Below are positions 16,918-24,507 of a DNA stretch of 34,973 nucleotides, piece by piece. A model generated the notes under the pieces. The model searched no databases. It was not told where the DNA came from and worked only from the letters and a program-made list of their open reading frames with translations. How positions within the stretch are numbered: the stretch's first letter is position 1; every line of letters begins with the position of its first letter. The DNA is from Longimicrobium sp. (lineage in GTDB: Bacteria > Gemmatimonadota > Gemmatimonadetes > Longimicrobiales > Longimicrobiaceae). The stretch lies in assembly GCA_036387335.1 (NCBI GenBank), contig DASVTZ010000134.1, positions 1 to 34,973 on the forward strand, read 5' to 3'. Position numbers and translations under genes: made by a program.

Positions 16918-17118
16918 ATGAGCCGTCCCTCGAATCCGAACATCGCGGTTTACACCGCCCTGGTTGCACTCGGAACCTCCATCAACACGCTGGGCATCGT
17001 ACTCCAGAGTCTCGGCTGGGCCCGCTTCGTCCTCATGGGGGCCGGGATACTGATGATGCTCATCGGGATCGTCAAACTGGTTGCTACGCACGCCTCGGCT
17101 GATAAGACGCCGGAGTAG
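16918..17118 (+). CDS. Small two-helix membrane protein, not recognised
   Basis: The product has 66 residues from ATG 16918. Two hydrophobic segments (IAVYTALVALGTSINTLGIV and FVLMGAGILMMLIGIVKLVA) make a hairpin with a short Gly/Trp turn; the ends are polar. It resembles many lineage-specific small membrane proteins and cannot be assigned. It lies 126 bases after the preceding membrane-protein gene. Confidence 0.5.
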   Translation: MSRPSNPNIAVYTALVALGTSINTLGIVLQSLGWARFVLMGAGILMMLIGIVKLVATHASADKTPE

Positions 17119-17429
17119 CGCGGCGTCACGCGCGCAGGCACCCTGGCGGGACGGGGCACAACCGTGGTGGACGGGGGTACGGTAAAGTAGAACGGCCTTG
17201 CCATCCTGCGGGAGAGAAACAACGAGAAGATGCCGGGTGGGAAACCGAAAACCGCGGGGCGTACCAGGGCCGCTCCTCGGTCCTGGATGTGCAGGGGTGG
17301 TGTTCGTGCGTTTTCGTCCGCCCATGGTACGTGGCTCAGTCGGCGGCGGGCCGCCGTCCGCCGGCCGGACGCGCAGCCCACGGGGCCGGAACCTGCAGGT
17401 GCGTGCTCTCTCCTCTCCGCGCGAGCCGA
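17119..17429. other. Intergenic stretch before the PqqD-like gene
   Basis: This 311-base gap holds no gene I can support. I searched both strands for a precursor peptide with the YxxP leader motif because the next genes are RiPP-like, and found none. An open frame from ATG 17230 is Arg-rich, lacks the motif and runs into the PqqD start, so it is probably chance. Confidence 0.5.
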
Positions 17430-17687
17430 ATGTACGCCAGGAATCCCCGCGTCATCGAAACGCACCTGGATCGCGAGCTGATCCTGCTCGATCCGGGCAC
17501 GGGCGAGATGTTCAGCCTCAACGACACGGGCCGCCGCATCTGGAGTGCGCTTCCCGCGGAATCGGTGACCGCCGCCGCACGCGAGCTCGCTGCCGTGCTC
17601 GACGTCGACGTCGCGACGGCTGAGCGGGACGTGCGCGGCCTCTTTGAGCGGCTGCGCGCCGCGGAGCTGATCCGCGTCTCCACATGA
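17430..17687 (+). CDS. PqqD-like RiPP recognition protein
   Basis: The product has 85 residues from ATG 17430. It fits the PqqD / RiPP recognition element fold: strands LDRELILLDPGTGEMFSLN, the conserved LNDTGRRIWSAL turn, then helices and a winged-helix-like end with DVRGLFERLRAAELI. Family members bind the leader of a ribosomal peptide and hand it to a modifying enzyme; in lasso clusters the B1 protein of this fold reads the YxxP leader motif. Its stop overlaps the HPr-kinase-like gene by 4 bases (ATGA), so the two act together. A fitting precursor gene lies at 20981-21148. Confidence 0.87.
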   Translation: MYARNPRVIETHLDRELILLDPGTGEMFSLNDTGRRIWSALPAESVTAAARELAAVLDVDVATAERDVRGLFERLRAAELIRVST

Positions 17688-18595
17688 CGGAGTTCTCCGT
17701 GATGGGCCGCACCGTGCAAACGGCGAATCTCCCGCCCAGCCTGGAGCAGTGGCTGCACGCACACTGGCGGTTCGACGAGCACGAGACGGGCAAGGCGGGG
17801 TTCGACATCGTCGTGGCGCGAGGTGCCCGGCCGCGCACCCCGCTCCCGGCTCCCGGACCCGTGGTACGCATTCCCCGCATCGAGCTCCCCTGCCGGACCC
17901 TGGGGGAGGATGACTGGATGATCGGCGACGAGGCTGCGGGCGTCCGGCTGGCGCTCGGCACCGCGGGAAGCCGGATCGAACCGTACGGGCTGGAGGAGGA
18001 GTCGAGGAGGGAGCTTCTTCGCGGAGCGCTTTTCGTGGCCCTGTACGAGTCGCTACGTGCGAGCGGGCTGGTGCCGCTCCACGCGTCCGTCATCGCCCGG
18101 AACGGCGAGGCCACCGCGCTCCTGGCCCGCAGCGGAACCGGAAAGAGCAGCACGCTCGTCCAGGCGGTGCGCGGCGGGTGGGACCCGGTCGCGGAGGATT
18201 TCGCCTGGCTGGACCCCGTCACCCTCCAGGTGTACGGCTGGGACCGCGGGGTGCACCTGTGGCCCGACGCACGGCGGCGCTTCGCCCCGGACCTGCCCGG
18301 GCGGATGGGGGCGGACGGGAAGCTGTTCATCCCCTGGGACGCGCTGGGCGGGGCGCGGCCCGGGGGGGCGCGGCTCGCGAGCGTGGCGCTCCTCTCCCGC
18401 GACGCGAACCGGCCGTCCCAGTGGGAGGCGCTGCCGGAGCGGGAGGCGGTGCGGGCGCTGTGGGAGAGCATCGGCGTCCCGCTCTCCGCCGCCTCGCGCG
18501 CGGCGGTCGCGGAGCTGATCCCCGCCCTCCTCCGCCGCGTGAGGACGCGGCGGCTCATCCTGGGCGGCACCCCGCTCCCGCTGGCGGGCCCGTGA
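17684..18595 (+). CDS. HPr-kinase-like protein (lasso-type peptide kinase family)
   Basis: The product has 303 residues from ATG 17684. It resembles the C-terminal part of HPr kinase/phosphorylase: GLVPLHASVIARNGEA (His133), the P-loop region ALLARSGTGKSSTLVQ (K154, S155) and an acidic VAEDFAWLDP segment (E171, D172). The first P-loop glycine is alanine (A148). The family includes ThcoK and PadeK, which phosphorylate the C-terminal serine of lasso precursors. True HPr kinases differ in being tied to sugar-phosphotransferase genes, absent here. The gene is coupled to the PqqD-like gene and convergent with the RCC1 lipoprotein gene. A peptide substrate is inferred from context. Confidence 0.8.
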   Translation: MTEFSVMGRTVQTANLPPSLEQWLHAHWRFDEHETGKAGFDIVVARGARPRTPLPAPGPVVRIPRIELPCRTLGEDDWMIGDEAAGVRLALGTAGSRIEPYGLEEESRRELLRGALFVALYESLRASGLVPLHASVIARNGEATALLARSGTGKSSTLVQAVRGGWDPVAEDFAWLDPVTLQVYGWDRGVHLWPDARRRFAPDLPGRMGADGKLFIPWDALGGARPGGARLASVALLSRDANRPSQWEALPEREAVRALWESIGVPLSAASRAAVAELIPALLRRVRTRRLILGGTPLPLAGP

Positions 18596-18619
18596 GGCGG
18601 GGAGCATCGCTCCTCCCCT

Positions 18620-20935
18620 TCACGGCTGCTTGAAGACCACCCCGCCGGAGATCGCCACAGGTGCGGGGTAGATCGTGCCGGGACTGCCACCCGACTGGCC
18701 CGAATAGTCTCCCCACCCGTAGGCCGCGCCCGCGGAGGTCACTCCGATCGACGTGTAAAACACACCCGCGCCGATGCTCGTGAACGTCAGCCCGCCCGAG
18801 ACCGGCACGGGCGCGGTACGGTCCGTGGTCGTGCCGTCGCCCAGCGATCCGCGGAAGTTGCCTCCCCAGGCGTAGGCCGCGCCCGCCCGGGTCAGCGCCA
18901 ACGTGTAGTGTCTGCCCGCCGTGATGCTGGCGAACGTAAGCTCTCCGGAAACCGCCACCGGCGCGGCGCTGTTCGTGGTGGTGCCGTCGCCTAGCTGGCC
19001 CACGGAGTTGCTCCCCCACGCGTAGGCCTTGCCCGAGGCGGCGAGCGCCACCGTATGGGACGCGCTCGTGGAGATGCTCACGAACGGCCGCCCGCCCGTC
19101 GGCACCGCCATGGGTGCGGCGCTAGCGATGCCGCTTCCCCCCCACTGGTATACCGCACCCGTGGAGGTCAGCGCAACCGTGTGGAAGAAGCCCCCCTCAA
19201 CCCTCGCGAAGCCGAGCCCGCCGGTGACCGCCACCGGCGCGGTGCGCAGGGTGTCCGTGCCGTCGCCGAGCTGGCCCTGCTGGTTGCGCCCCCAGGCGTA
19301 GGCCGCACCCGTGGAGGTAAGCCCCACCACGTGAAAGCCGCCCGCGCTGATGCTGGCGAAGGTCAGCCCGCCGGAGACCGCCACCGGCTCGGCGCGGTTC
19401 GTGGTGGTGCCGTCGCCCAGCGCGCCCTCGTCGTTGCTCCCCCACGCGTAGGCCACTCCCGAGGAGGTCAGCGCCACCGTGAAGGCGAAGCCCGCGCTGA
19501 TGCTGGTGAAGGTATGCCCGCCTGCGACCGCCACCGGCGAGTCGCGGTCCGTGGTGGTGCCGTCCCCCAGTTGGCCCCCGTAGTTGGCCCCCGAGCAGTA
19601 CGCCGCACCCGAGGGGGTCAGTCCGCAGGCGTGGCTCGTCCCGGCCGTCAGGGTCGCCGCCCTCAGCGGCTCACCCGCAAGGGTGGCCGTTCCGCTCTTC
19701 CCGCCCGCGGCGGCAGTGATCGTGGCCCTGCCCGCGCCCGTAATGGTCACCAGCCCCGTGCCGCTCACCGTCGCCACCGCGGAGTCCGAGCTGCTCCACG
19801 CGATGCTCGCCCACTCGGCGGGGCCGCCGTTGGCGTCCGTGGCGGCCGCGGTCAGCTGCACCGTCTGCCCCACCAGCTCGCTCGCCACGTTCACCAGCCG
19901 CACCGCGTCCGTCGGGCTCACCGCCACCGATGCGATCGCCGGGCAGGGGGAGAGCGTGGCTGCCGGATTCCCGCTCTCGCCCGCGGTGCGCACGCCGCAG
20001 AGCATGCGCTTCGCCGCGCTTCCCGCGTACGCGCCGCCGGGGAAGAGCGTGACCCCCGTGGCGGCCAGCGCGGCGGCCCGCGCCTCGAACGCGCTGCGCC
20101 CCGCCGCCGCCTGCTCCTCCGGCGCCTGCGTCACGCGCGTCTCGCCGTCCTCCACCGCCACCGCCAGCACCGAGATGGTGAAGGGGTCGTCCGCCGCCGT
20201 GGCCGCCAGCGGGATGCGGTACGCAAAGGTGACGCGCCCGTCGAACTGGTCCGCCGCCGGGGTGGGCGCCAGCGTCCGCGTGTCCGTTGCCGTGGCGTGC
20301 CGCACCACGAAGCCGTAGGGAAAGCGGTTCGTCACCCCCTCCGGCATGCCGATCGCATCCGCCTCGGCCTCGGTGAAGGCCTGCAGAACGTCCGGGTACT
20401 GCGAGGCCGGCGCGCCCCCCGCGTCCAGCGCAACCGCCCCGGTGGGCCGCAGCTGCGCCGCCAGCGCGGAGTCCGCGGCGCCGCCGTCCTGCCTGAGGAA
20501 CCGCCGCACGGGTGTGCCTGGGATGGTGCCCGCGGTACTCACGGGAACGAAGGCCACGTTCCGCCGCTGCGTGGCGTAGGCGGTGCCCTGCGCATCCGCG
20601 TTGCGCACTTGGAAGACGGCCTGCAGGTAGCGCTGTCCCCCGGCCCCACGCGTACCCACGTCCACCGTGGCGGCGCTCACGTGGCGCACCTGGACGGTGC
20701 CCGCGGGGCTGCCGCCCGGCACCGGGGTGAGGTCCCCCCGCGCGCGCTCCAGTGGAAACACCGCGGCGCTCATCTGGGCGGTGCCGATGCCGCTGATGCG
20801 GATCTCCACCAGGCCGAGCGCGCGCGGGGCCTCCGGAGCGGGGTTTGCGCCGCCCGTGCCGGTGACGTCGTCGGTGCACGCGCCCAGGAGTCCGGCGCCG
20901 AGCAGGGCAAGGGGGCAGCAATGTTTGAACCGCAT
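18620..20935 (-). CDS. RCC1-repeat lipoprotein with Big2 domain
   Basis: The product has 771 residues from ATG 20935. A lipoprotein signal ends in the lipobox LLGAC (C20), so Lgt would attach it to the membrane, probably facing outward. Residues about 35-330 are a large unknown region with two Cys near its end. A bacterial Ig-like (Big2) domain follows (about 334-418, AWSSSDSAVATVSGTGLVTI). The rest is a run of about seven RCC1 propeller repeats of roughly 50 residues (YAWGSNDEGALGDGTTTN type), also repetitive in DNA. RCC1 propellers bind proteins; no ligand can be named. It starts 45 bases after the stop of the lasso-leader peptide gene on the same strand. Confidence 0.9.
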   Translation of the reverse strand: MRFKHCCPLALLGAGLLGACTDDVTGTGGANPAPEAPRALGLVEIRISGIGTAQMSAAVFPLERARGDLTPVPGGSPAGTVQVRHVSAATVDVGTRGAGGQRYLQAVFQVRNADAQGTAYATQRRNVAFVPVSTAGTIPGTPVRRFLRQDGGAADSALAAQLRPTGAVALDAGGAPASQYPDVLQAFTEAEADAIGMPEGVTNRFPYGFVVRHATATDTRTLAPTPAADQFDGRVTFAYRIPLAATAADDPFTISVLAVAVEDGETRVTQAPEEQAAAGRSAFEARAAALAATGVTLFPGGAYAGSAAKRMLCGVRTAGESGNPAATLSPCPAIASVAVSPTDAVRLVNVASELVGQTVQLTAAATDANGGPAEWASIAWSSSDSAVATVSGTGLVTITGAGRATITAAAGGKSGTATLAGEPLRAATLTAGTSHACGLTPSGAAYCSGANYGGQLGDGTTTDRDSPVAVAGGHTFTSISAGFAFTVALTSSGVAYAWGSNDEGALGDGTTTNRAEPVAVSGGLTFASISAGGFHVVGLTSTGAAYAWGRNQQGQLGDGTDTLRTAPVAVTGGLGFARVEGGFFHTVALTSTGAVYQWGGSGIASAAPMAVPTGGRPFVSISTSASHTVALAASGKAYAWGSNSVGQLGDGTTTNSAAPVAVSGELTFASITAGRHYTLALTRAGAAYAWGGNFRGSLGDGTTTDRTAPVPVSGGLTFTSIGAGVFYTSIGVTSAGAAYGWGDYSGQSGGSPGTIYPAPVAISGGVVFKQP

Positions 20936-20980
20936 GGGTGCCGTTCCGTCAAGGGAGGTGCCGCGGTGGAGACGGCGGGG

Positions 20981-21148
20981 CTACTTCTGGTCGTTCTTCA
21001 GGTACTGGGTCCAGGGCTGCTCGTCGGCTACCACGAAGCTCTGCTGGAGCGTGAGCGCGGTCCACCCCCCCAGATCTTCAAGAAGCGGCGGAACGTACGG
21101 CGCCCGCGCGGCGGAAGGCGCGGGAGATGGCGGATCGGGTGTCTGCAT
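20981..21148 (-). CDS. Lasso-type leader peptide (RiPP precursor candidate), 55 residues
   Basis: This gene is too short to be found by usual ORF cut-offs. ATG 21148 opens 55 codons ending TAG at 20981. After a Pro/Ala-rich start (about 1-16) the product reads PYVPPLLEDLGGWTALTL, giving Y18, P21, L23, G27 and T33: the exact lasso leader pattern YxxPxLxxxGxxxxxT. By family rules the leader would end after T33-L34, leaving a 21-residue core that begins QQSFVVADEQPW and ends in lysine. A normal lasso core starts with Gly, Ala, Ser or Cys, so Q35 argues against classic ring closure; acids D42/E43 sit at core 8 and 9. Only a weak AGGG ribosome site is visible. The RCC1 lipoprotein gene follows by 45 bases. 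Confidence 0.7.
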   Translation of the reverse strand: MQTPDPPSPAPSAARAPYVPPLLEDLGGWTALTLQQSFVVADEQPWTQYLKNDQK

Positions 21149-21878
21149 CGGCGGAGAGCCCTGTGGCGGTGGAAAGCAAAAAGAACGGCCCCGCGTGCTG
21201 ATCGCCGGGCGATCCGGGACGCGTTCCCCGGCCGGAAACGCAGCTTCGGTCTAATGGAGATGTGCGCAGCGGCGTGCGCACCGGTTCGGGACGGGGGAGC
21301 ACGGGCAGGGGCGCGGGCCGGCTGGTGCGTGCCTCAATGTACACTAGGCCGGAACAAAAAGCGATCATCTTTGCAAACACCTTATGGACGCTCGCTTTAG
21401 CGGCGGTGGCCCGGCGGGTGGCCACGAGCCCGACATTGCAGGTGCAAGACGAAACTTGCGTGATGGTGCGAAGCTGATCGCCATGCGCGGAGGCGCGTGC
21501 GCAACGCCCGGGGACGGTCGGTCGGAGTTGGCGCGGGCGCTTGAAGCGAATCTCGGCCAGGAGACGCCACCGGTGCACTGTTTCGAACCACAAACCCAGC
21601 ACCACCAATACCCGGTGGATGCTGGGTTTCTCTATAGTGCCCCGCGCGAGACCGCCAGGTGGTCACTCGGGCTCCACCGCAGGTCCCTCGTTCGCCGCGA
21701 GCCCCGAAAATTCGCCCCGGCGCGTCCCTCTATCAACTCACCTCGCGCCGCACGCCCCCCGATGCGGCCGCAGGGGCGGCTCTCCCGGGCCGGGCGCCTC
21801 CCCTAAGCACCGAATGCTTTCACGGTGTACGGTGCCCTGCACCATCCCGCCCTTCCCCGTACTGAAAAGGAGGAACCC
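21149..21878. other. Gene-free 730-base stretch with a symmetric hairpin
   Basis: I see no supported gene here. A good hairpin lies at 21592-21629: AAACCCAGCA pairs with TGCTGGGTTT, plus a CCACC/GGTGG inner stem with one bulged A. Flanking A and T triplets would let it end transcription in either direction. Promoters for the peptide gene (minus) and the 21879 gene (plus) should be in this gap but are not clear by eye. A 46-residue open frame at 21337-21477 (plus) is unconvincing. Confidence 0.5.
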
Positions 21879-22382
21879 TTGGCAGCAGACGGCGACACCC
21901 CGACCCCCAAGCCGGAATCGGACGAATCCATCCGCAGCTGGGTCATGATCGGCCTCACCGCCGTGTTCGTGGCGCTCTACGTGGCGGCCCTCTTCAACGT
22001 GATCCGTCCGTTGGCCGACGACCGCGTGGTCATGCGCCTGGAGTCCATCGTCGGCGTGATCATCGGCTACTACTTCGGCCGGGTGCCGGGCGAGAAGAAC
22101 GAGAAGACCCTCAAGGAGGAGGTGAACCGCCAGGCCGGAAAAGCGAAGGCGGAAGAGCAGAAAAAGGAGCAGGCGCAGCGCGAGAAGGGCGCCGCGGAGC
22201 AGCGGAACGGAGCGCTGGAGATGAAGGTGAAGAGCATCGGGGCCGTGCTCTCGCCCGCCCCTCACACGGTGCGGGAGGGGGATCACGGCAAAACGTTCAC
22301 CCCCACGGACCCCTCGCCCGTGGACGTGAGCGGGCTCCGGCATACCCTGGCCGCCGCGATCAGGGTGCTGGACGCGGAGTGA
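21879..22382 (+). CDS. Membrane-anchored coiled-coil protein, not recognised
   Basis: I choose TTG 21879 because AAAAGGAGG lies at 21865-21873, 5 bases upstream; an in-frame GTG at 21825 has no such site. The product has 167 residues. An acidic start leads to one or two membrane helices (SWVMIGLTAVFVALYVAALF; IVGVIIGYYFGRVPG). A highly charged Lys/Glu coiled coil follows (EKNEKTLKEEVNRQ through QAQREKGAAEQ, about residues 70-110). The C-terminal part is small and polar, ending in LAAAIRVLDAE. This looks like a cytoplasmic or periplasmic scaffold tethered to the membrane; I cannot name a family. Confidence 0.7.
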   Translation: MAADGDTPTPKPESDESIRSWVMIGLTAVFVALYVAALFNVIRPLADDRVVMRLESIVGVIIGYYFGRVPGEKNEKTLKEEVNRQAGKAKAEEQKKEQAQREKGAAEQRNGALEMKVKSIGAVLSPAPHTVREGDHGKTFTPTDPSPVDVSGLRHTLAAAIRVLDAE

Positions 22383-22457
22383 CGACGGAAGCGTAAGATC
22401 CGGAGAGATCCGGACGAGGAAACGTCTGCCGCAGCGCCCTCGTGTGTGCGTGGGGAC

Positions 22458-22499
22458 AAAAACGAACCGCAGCGTGGCGCGTGGCCATGCTGCGGTTCG
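22458..22499 (-). terminator. Rho-independent terminator of tRNA-Arg
   Basis: On the minus strand an 11-bp perfect stem, CGAACCGCAGC (22499-22489) with GCTGCGGTTCG (22473-22463), is followed by TTTTT (22462-22458). It starts 11 bases after the tRNA 3' end. Confidence 0.88.
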
Positions 22500-22509
22500 C
22501 TCGGTTCAG

Positions 22510-22583
22510 TGCCCCCGGCGCGACTCGAACGCGCGGCCCCAAGATTAGGAATCTTGTGCTCTATCCACCTGAGCTACGGGAGC
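22510..22583 (-). tRNA. tRNA-Arg (anticodon CCU)
   Basis: The 74-base cloverleaf pairs fully: acceptor GCTCCCG with CGGGGGC (one G-T pair), D stem GCTC/GAGC, anticodon stem CAAGA/TCTTG with loop TTCCTAA (anticodon CCT, reads AGG), 5-base variable loop, and T arm GCGCG-TTCGAGT-CGCGC. A73 is the discriminator; CCA is not encoded. It has its own promoter and terminator, so it is a single-gene unit. tRNA-Arg genes are common sites for integrated elements, but no integrase is seen. Confidence 0.96.
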
Positions 22584-22595
22584 CAAAGCGGGTCG

Positions 22596-22624
22596 AATCT
22601 AGCAAAACACGCGGGGACGGTCAA
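22596..22624 (-). promoter_or_regulatory. Sigma70-type promoter of tRNA-Arg
   Basis: On the minus strand TTGACC (22624-22619) and TAGATT (22601-22596) are separated by exactly 17 bases. Transcription would begin within a few bases of the tRNA 5' end at 22583. Confidence 0.8.
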
Positions 22625-22692
22625 TCGAACCACGGCTTGCACGCGAGCGTTCGCAACTGCGCCCGCGCCCGCCCGCCTCGCGATGTGGTGCG
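22613..22692. repeat. 80-bp duplicated segment, copy 1 (tRNA upstream region)
   Basis: This segment starts in the spacer of the tRNA promoter, includes the -35 and extends upstream of it. It aligns without gaps to 24364-24443, about 68 of 80 bases identical by eye, with the ends (GGGGACGGTCAATCGA and GATGTGGTGCG) perfectly kept. Confidence 0.85.
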
Positions 22693-22858
22693 CTGGCGGC
22701 TTTGGAGCGACAGACGCGGCTGGGACTTGACGCCGCATCCAAACAGCCCCTAATTCGCCGTCACAAGCAAACCGCTGGGAGAAGATCAGTCGCTCTATGC
22801 CGGATGGGGCCGCCTCCCCTCGTCTGTTGCGTCAAACCTTTCACGTAAAGTTTTTATA

Positions 22859-23887
22859 ATGCCTTGTAAAGCACCCGGGACGCGCGTCGTTTGCGCCGTA
22901 CTACTCGCGTTGACCGCCTGCCGGGATCTCCCTACGGCTGTCGCACCATCAGCGCCCGCGCGGAGTACCGGAGCGCGAGCTGCCGCTGAAGGAGGGCTGC
23001 ACCTCGGGCAATCCCCGCTGGTATGTGTGCTCGGCCGCCCGGCACCCGCGCCCGCCAACGGGTGGCAGACTCGACGTGATACCATCTTCCTCCCCCGCTC
23101 GGAATACGACGCGCGCGGCCCGATGGTGCGCTACTTCTTCTGGCGGTTGGCGCCGGGTGGCGGGATCGCTCACACGGCGAGCTGCATGGTGCCGTACTCG
23201 GAGGCAGCGCTGCGCCGCGTGGATCGCCACTTCGGCGTGGAGCGGGGCGGAGGGGCGGACCAGTTCCTCGTGCGCCAGGCGATGTTGACGACGCAGAGCT
23301 GTGTCGAGGACGAGAACACCAACGCCTGCGTGTTCGACCCGCTCGTGGTCACGGCGCCTCCCAGGGAGAACTCAGACCCGTGCGAGGCAAGGCCGACTGA
23401 GTGCACGAACAAGTTTGGGAGTGGGTCAGAGAATTGGTGGAGCGACCCCAACTCGTGGAGTGGTGGCGGGGGCGGGGGTGATACCGGGGGTGGAGGTGAT
23501 ACCGGCCTGCCCGGCGACGACGATGACGACGGGGACACCTTGGATGAGGGCCCCATTGCCTATACCCTCTGTATAGCGATCAAACTCGGCGCCGGCGGGT
23601 GGTCTGCGATTGGCGGGACTGTCGTGAGCGCGACGTTGGCATGGGATGCCCGGAAAAACACGCGCGAGGCGTATGACGCGTGGGACGGCTATCGACGGAA
23701 TACGCAGGCCGGGATCATCCCGTACGACCTGTCGATCAACGACCTGTACTACAAGCGCTGGAAGGACGCCGAACATCAGGAGCATCTTCTCTATGGAACC
23801 ACTGCTGTGGCAGGAGTCTATGCTGTGTGGGAGATCGTCCAAGCAGCGGCCTTCTGTGCGCCCTATGGGGCGGCGCCCGTGCCGTGA
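22859..23887 (+). CDS. Lineage-specific lipoprotein with Asp-rich linker
   Basis: The product has 342 residues from ATG 22859. A lipoprotein signal (VVCAVLLALTAC) puts the lipidated cysteine at C21. The N-terminal domain (about 45-180) has several cysteines in conserved-looking places (CVLGRP, ASCMVPY, TQSCVEDENTNACVF). A low-complexity linker follows: a Gly-run around GGGGGGDTGGGG and an acidic DDDDDGDTLDEG stretch that could bind calcium. Two hydrophobic segments near the C-terminus (about 238-262 and 313-338) are odd for a lipoprotein. The next gene, 18 bases on, encodes a small two- or three-helix membrane protein. I do not recognise the family. Confidence 0.7.
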   Translation: MPCKAPGTRVVCAVLLALTACRDLPTAVAPSAPARSTGARAAAEGGLHLGQSPLVCVLGRPAPAPANGWQTRRDTIFLPRSEYDARGPMVRYFFWRLAPGGGIAHTASCMVPYSEAALRRVDRHFGVERGGGADQFLVRQAMLTTQSCVEDENTNACVFDPLVVTAPPRENSDPCEARPTECTNKFGSGSENWWSDPNSWSGGGGGGDTGGGGDTGLPGDDDDDGDTLDEGPIAYTLCIAIKLGAGGWSAIGGTVVSATLAWDARKNTREAYDAWDGYRRNTQAGIIPYDLSINDLYYKRWKDAEHQEHLLYGTTAVAGVYAVWEIVQAAAFCAPYGAAPVP

Positions 23888-23905
23888 CTTCAGGAGAAGC
23901 GACAA

Positions 23906-24196
23906 ATGTCGTTTGAACGCAAGGTGTACTTGGTCTGCCTCATCGTGTGCGTGTCAGTGGCGTTCGGTGCACTGGCAGCGCTGTACTGGATGTGGAGCAT
24001 TGGCGCGCCGGCCTCCCTCCTCGTGGGTCTCGGCTTGGGGATCGTCGGCAATCTGTTGGTAGGCTATATGGTCTGGCGCGCGCTGAACGGCACTCGGCCT
24101 GTCGAGGGCGATCCAATTTCGGTTGCCCTGAAGGTTTTGAGCGTTGGGATCCTCTTGGCACTCCTTCCACGTATCTGGGCTGCGCTCAACCGATAA
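23906..24196 (+). CDS. Small membrane protein, paralog of 25003-25290
   Basis: The product has 96 residues from ATG 23906, with AGGAGAAG 8 bases upstream. It has a short charged start (SFERKVYLVCLI) and about three hydrophobic segments (VSVAFGALAALYWMW; LVGLGLGIVGNLLVGYMVW; LSVGILLALLPRIW), with a polar loop RALNGTRPVEGDPIS between the last two. It shares the ERKxYLVCLI start and the WRAxxGxRPxxxDPxxxAL loop with the gene at 25003-25290. It is probably read with the lipoprotein gene before it. Function is unknown. Confidence 0.7.
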   Translation: MSFERKVYLVCLIVCVSVAFGALAALYWMWSIGAPASLLVGLGLGIVGNLLVGYMVWRALNGTRPVEGDPISVALKVLSVGILLALLPRIWAALNR

Positions 24197-24363
24197 AATG
24201 CAGGCCGGGGCCGCGAGTGATCGGTGAGACACCTGGGCGAACGCGTGAGCCGCGCCAGCGTTGCGCCTGTGTGGGCGTGGCTTCCCCTAGGGATTGCTCG
24301 TAGTCTTCTGGGCCGTTCGTCGGCCGGAGTCTCCGGCGCGGGAACCAAGGCCATCCGGACTCA

Positions 24364-24443
24364 GGGGACGGTCAATCGAGCCAGGGCGAGCACACGGGCC
24401 TTCGCAACTACGCGCCCGCCCGCCCGCCTCTTGATGTGGTGCG
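24364..24443. repeat. 80-bp duplicated segment, copy 2
   Basis: This is the second copy of 22613-22692. It keeps the TTGACC -35 equivalent on the minus strand but has no -10 at the right distance and no tRNA beside it, so it looks like a leftover of a duplication. The rest of 24197-24507 shows nothing else I can name apart from a short GCCGGAGTCTCCGGC palindrome near 24317. Confidence 0.85.
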
Positions 24444-24507
24444 AACCCGCCTCGTCTGCGCCAGGGGCGTCGACTGTGGCCCCAACCCCCTGGAGGAGGT
24501 CGTGAGC

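Noticed and set aside
17230-17481. Open frame before the PqqD-like gene as a RiPP precursor
   Set aside because: It lacks YxxP or any known leader pattern, is Arg-rich and overlaps the PqqD start by 52 bases.
17684-18595. True HPr kinase/phosphorylase of carbon control
   Set aside because: No HPr or sugar-phosphotransferase gene is nearby, the N-terminal domain differs, and coupling is to a PqqD-like protein, which points to the peptide-kinase branch.
18592-18623. Hairpin between the kinase and RCC1 genes as a shared terminator
   Set aside because: The arms pair imperfectly with several mismatches and no T-run, so I do not list it.
22855-22860. Perfect TATAAT just before the lipoprotein gene
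   Set aside because: It overlaps the ATG at 22859, so a transcript starting there would lack the start codon, and there is no good -35 at 16-18 bases.
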